NCBI GenBank assembly: GCA_010028615.1
Contig: RHAS01000036.1
Location: 1-7,441 of the forward strand
Direction: 5' to 3'
DNA length: 7,441 bases
Origin: Actinomycetota bacterium
GTDB lineage: Bacteria > Actinomycetota > Actinomycetes > Actinomycetales > Microbacteriaceae
This document shows positions 5,097-7,441 of this stretch, one piece after another. Position numbers and translations under genes: made by a program. How positions within the stretch are numbered: the first letter of the stretch is position 1; each line of letters starts with the position of its first letter. Under the pieces are notes generated by a model. The model was not told where the DNA came from, did not search any database, and saw nothing but the letters and a program-made list of their open reading frames with translations.

Positions 5097-6744
5097 TAGC
5101 CCGCTGCACGCGGCCACCGGTTCCACTCTTAGCGCACTGGGCTGGCCCCAAGAGGCAGCCGTTCGAATGCTGCACAACAACCTAGATCCAGCGGTAGCCG
5201 AGTATCCCGAGAATCTCATCGTCTACGGCGGTACCGGGAAAGCGGCCAGAAACTGGCCTTCATTTGATGCGATTGTCAAAACCCTAAACCAGCTAAAAGG
5301 CGATGAAACTCTTCTAGTGCAATCGGGTAAACCAGTAGGAGTTTTTCAAACTCACGAGTGGGCTCCAAGAGTTCTAATTGCAAATTCAAACCTGGTCGGC
5401 GACTGGGCTAACTGGCCAGAATTTCGTCGATTAGAACAGCTAGGCCTTACCATGTATGGGCAGATGACAGCTGGTAGCTGGATCTACATCGGGACTCAAG
5501 GAATCCTGCAGGGAACCTACGAAACTTTTGCTGCGGTGGCGAAAAAACATTTCAACGGAACTCTTGCCGGAACGCTAACCGTTACCGCTGGTTGCGGTGG
5601 TATGGGTGGAGCGCAACCGCTAGCAGTCACCATGAATGAGGGCACCTGTTTAATCGTTGATGTCGATGAAAGCAGAATTCGTCGCAGATTGCACGATCGC
5701 TACCTAGATGAGCTAGCCGATAATCTCGATGATGCGATTGAAAAGTCTTTGAAGTATAAAAAAGAGCGCAAAGCCGTCTCGATAGGTCTAGTCGGTAACA
5801 TGGCGGAGGTTTTACCTGAGCTGTTACTTAGAGATGTTGCAATCGACATTGTCACCGATCAAACCTCGGCACATGACCCACTTGCCTATCTACCTATTGG
5901 CGTTGATTTAGCTGACAGTGCAGAGATGGCTAGAAATAATCCCGCCGATTACACCAAGCGAGCTGAGGAGTCGATGGCTCTTCACGTTGAGGCAATGGTT
6001 GGCTTCATGAACAAGGGGACAATCGTTTTTGACTACGGCAATTCAATTCGCGATGAAGCTAGAAAAGGTGGCTTCAAGGATGCCTTCAAGTTCCCAGGTT
6101 TTATCCCTGCATATATTCGTCCGCTTTTCTGCGAAGGTAAGGGGCCATTTCGCTGGGTAGCTCTTTCTGGAGATAAGAAAGATATTCATCGCACCGATCA
6201 GGCAATTTTGGAACTCTTTCCAGAAAATGATCACCTGAGACGATGGATCAAGATGGCTCAAGAGCGGGTCCAATTCCAAGGATTACCAGCCAGAATTTGC
6301 TGGCTAGGTTATGGAGAGCGCGATAAAGCTGGGGCAAAATTCAATGAACTGGTCGCCAGCGGTGAACTGAGCGCACCTATAGTCATCGGCCGCGATCACC
6401 TTGACTGCGGCTCGGTTGCATCGCCCTACCGCGAATCAGAAGGCATGATTGATGGCTCGGACGCAATTGCCGACTGGCCTTTACTAAATGCCATGGTGAA
6501 TATCGCCTCGGGGGCCTCTTGGGTATCGATTCATCACGGTGGTGGTGTTGGTATTGGTCGAAGCATTCACGCAGGTCAAGTCAGTGTCGCCGATGGTACC
6601 GAGCTGGCAGCTCAGAAATTACAGCGCGTGCTAACCAATGATCCAGGAATGGGAGTGATTCGTCACGTTGACGCAGGTTACCCAGAAGCGGTCACGGTAG
6701 CAAGGCAAAAGCATGTGCACGTGCCGATGTTAGATACCGAGTAA
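5080..6744 (+). CDS. hutU: Urocanate hydratase (urocanase)
   Basis: A 554-residue protein, the usual length for the family. It adds water to urocanate with tightly bound NAD+ as electrophile, giving 4-imidazolone-5-propanoate, the second step of histidine degradation. Clear urocanase blocks run through the protein: [11 protein letters not shown] (49-59), QSGKPVGVF (81-89), [20 protein letters not shown] (129-148), the NAD-binding [12 protein letters not shown] (169-180), [13 protein letters not shown] with the active-site Cys443, and [15 protein letters not shown] near the C-terminus. In the NAD loop the position I would expect to be Leu is Cys172, probably harmless. The ATG at 5080 has no ribosome binding site but gives a normal N-terminus; leaderless initiation is likely. 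The hutI start codon overlaps its stop by one base (TAATG), showing an operon with translational coupling. An inverted repeat across the start may mediate regulation. Confidence 0.97.
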   Translation: MSNVGHSPLHAATGSTLSALGWPQEAAVRMLHNNLDPAVAEYPENLIVYGGTGKAARNWPSFDAIVKTLNQLKGDETLLVQSGKPVGVFQTHEWAPRVLIANSNLVGDWANWPEFRRLEQLGLTMYGQMTAGSWIYIGTQGILQGTYETFAAVAKKHFNGTLAGTLTVTAGCGGMGGAQPLAVTMNEGTCLIVDVDESRIRRRLHDRYLDELADNLDDAIEKSLKYKKERKAVSIGLVGNMAEVLPELLLRDVAIDIVTDQTSAHDPLAYLPIGVDLADSAEMARNNPADYTKRAEESMALHVEAMVGFMNKGTIVFDYGNSIRDEARKGGFKDAFKFPGFIPAYIRPLFCEGKGPFRWVALSGDKKDIHRTDQAILELFPENDHLRRWIKMAQERVQFQGLPARICWLGYGERDKAGAKFNELVASGELSAPIVIGRDHLDCGSVASPYRESEGMIDGSDAIADWPLLNAMVNIASGASWVSIHHGGGVGIGRSIHAGQVSVADGTELAAQKLQRVLTNDPGMGVIRHVDAGYPEAVTVARQKHVHVPMLDTE

Positions 6745-7441
6745 TGACTTCAGTTCTTTATACCGATATTTCTTCGCTGGTCACTAATGATCAAGGCCTG
6801 GAATTGGGCTTACTTGGTGAACTAAAAGATGCGGCTCTAATTATTGAGAACGGACACATCAGTTGGCTAGGAAGCGCTAAAGAAGCACCAGATGCAGATC
6901 AAAAGGTATCGCTTGAAGGTAGCAGCGTAATTCCAGGCTTTGTCGATTCTCACGCTCACCTGGTCTTTGCTGGGAACCGTGCCGAAGAATTCGCTGCCCG
7001 CATGAATGGCGAAAACTACACAGCCGGTGGCATTAGAAATACAGTTAGCGCAACAAGAAGTGCTAGTGATGAAGAATTGGATGAAAACATCGCCACCTTG
7101 GCTATGGAGATGTATCGATCAGGTATAACAACTTTTGAAACTAAAAGCGGTTACGGACTGAATGTATTTGATGAAACCAGATCAGTCCGTTTAGCATCTC
7201 AACATACAGAGGACGTAACCTTTCTCGGTGCCCATGTAATACCTGAAGAGTATGCGGGGAGAACAGATGAGTATGTGCAGTTAGTCTGCGGGGAGATGTT
7301 AGAAAGCTGTGCTCCGTATTCCAAGTGGATTGATGTCTTCTGCGAGATTGGTGCATTTGATTACGATCAGGCAAAAGTCATTCTTCAAGCAGGTATTGCA
7401 AATGACCTGCAACCCAGAATCCACGCCAATCAGCTCTCTGC
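6744..7441 (+). CDS. hutI: Imidazolonepropionase, N-terminal part (runs off window)
   Basis: This frame is open from ATG 6744 to the window end: 232 complete codons of a protein normally near 400 residues, so the C-terminal part is missing. It is a metal-dependent amidohydrolase (TIM barrel) that hydrolyses 4-imidazolone-5-propanoate to N-formimino-L-glutamate, the substrate of HutG. Residues 1-60 form the N-terminal beta domain. GFVDSHAHLVFAGNRAEEF (65-83) carries metal ligands His70 and His72 and the substrate Arg79. ETKSGYGL (132-139) and TFLGAHVIPEEY (159-170, His164) are family signatures. IHANQLS at 227 onward supplies the next metal His228. The start ATG shares its A with the hutU TAA stop, and no separate ribosome binding site is needed if ribosomes reinitiate. 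The final Asp metal ligand would be downstream of the window, where hutH might also lie. Confidence 0.95.
   Translation, partial: MTSVLYTDISSLVTNDQGLELGLLGELKDAALIIENGHISWLGSAKEAPDADQKVSLEGSSVIPGFVDSHAHLVFAGNRAEEFAARMNGENYTAGGIRNTVSATRSASDEELDENIATLAMEMYRSGITTFETKSGYGLNVFDETRSVRLASQHTEDVTFLGAHVIPEEYAGRTDEYVQLVCGEMLESCAPYSKWIDVFCEIGAFDYDQAKVILQAGIANDLQPRIHANQLS

Noticed and set aside
1..7441. tRNA, rRNA, CRISPR arrays, insertion sequences or att sites
   Set aside because: No cloverleaf-like segments, spaced direct repeats, transposase motifs or terminal inverted repeats were seen on either strand by reading; nearly all bases are accounted for by protein genes.

Overview
The window carries nine protein-coding genes packed almost wall to wall, with two convergent pairs whose stop codons overlap, a one-base overlap inside an operon and divergent starts 20 to 40 bases apart. 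Base composition is moderate, roughly 45-50% GC by eye. Several genes at the head of a transcription unit have no Shine-Dalgarno sequence but a -10-like hexamer ending seven bases before the ATG, the leaderless layout common in Actinobacteria. Together with an actinobacterial-looking urocanase and ureohydrolase, this suggests a small-genome, medium-GC actinobacterium, for example a freshwater lineage such as Nanopelagicales. The taxonomic call is inference.

Bases 1-733 (+) hold a possible metal-handling pair. The first is a 26-residue Cys-rich peptide with three CxC pairs, resembling a minimal metallothionein. The second is a DUF305 lipoprotein rich in His and Met. A strong hairpin lies between them. 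Bases 730-1825 (-) hold an SDR oxidoreductase with an altered active site, followed by a small exported protein with a Pro/Thr stalk and a very acidic tail. The acidic gene's stop overlaps the DUF305 stop.

Bases 1865-4148 (+) form a two-gene unit: an exported NodB-type polysaccharide deacetylase and a cytoplasmic protein of the gamma-glutamyltransferase Ntn-hydrolase fold. The latter lacks the REtAP-type Arg motif of classical GGTs and is better called an amidohydrolase of unknown substrate.

Bases 4145-7441 are a histidine utilisation locus. hutG (-) is divergent from hutU-hutI (+), and hutI runs off the window. HutU converts urocanate to imidazolonepropionate, HutI opens the ring to N-formimino-glutamate, and HutG releases glutamate and formamide. 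HutH is not in the window. A 7-bp inverted repeat across the hutU start codon is a candidate operator.

I do not see a clearly undescribed multi-gene system. The strongest leads are the tiny Cys-rich peptide with its DUF305 partner, the inverted repeat at the hut divergent start, and the active-site substitutions in the SDR, GGT-like and HutG proteins.
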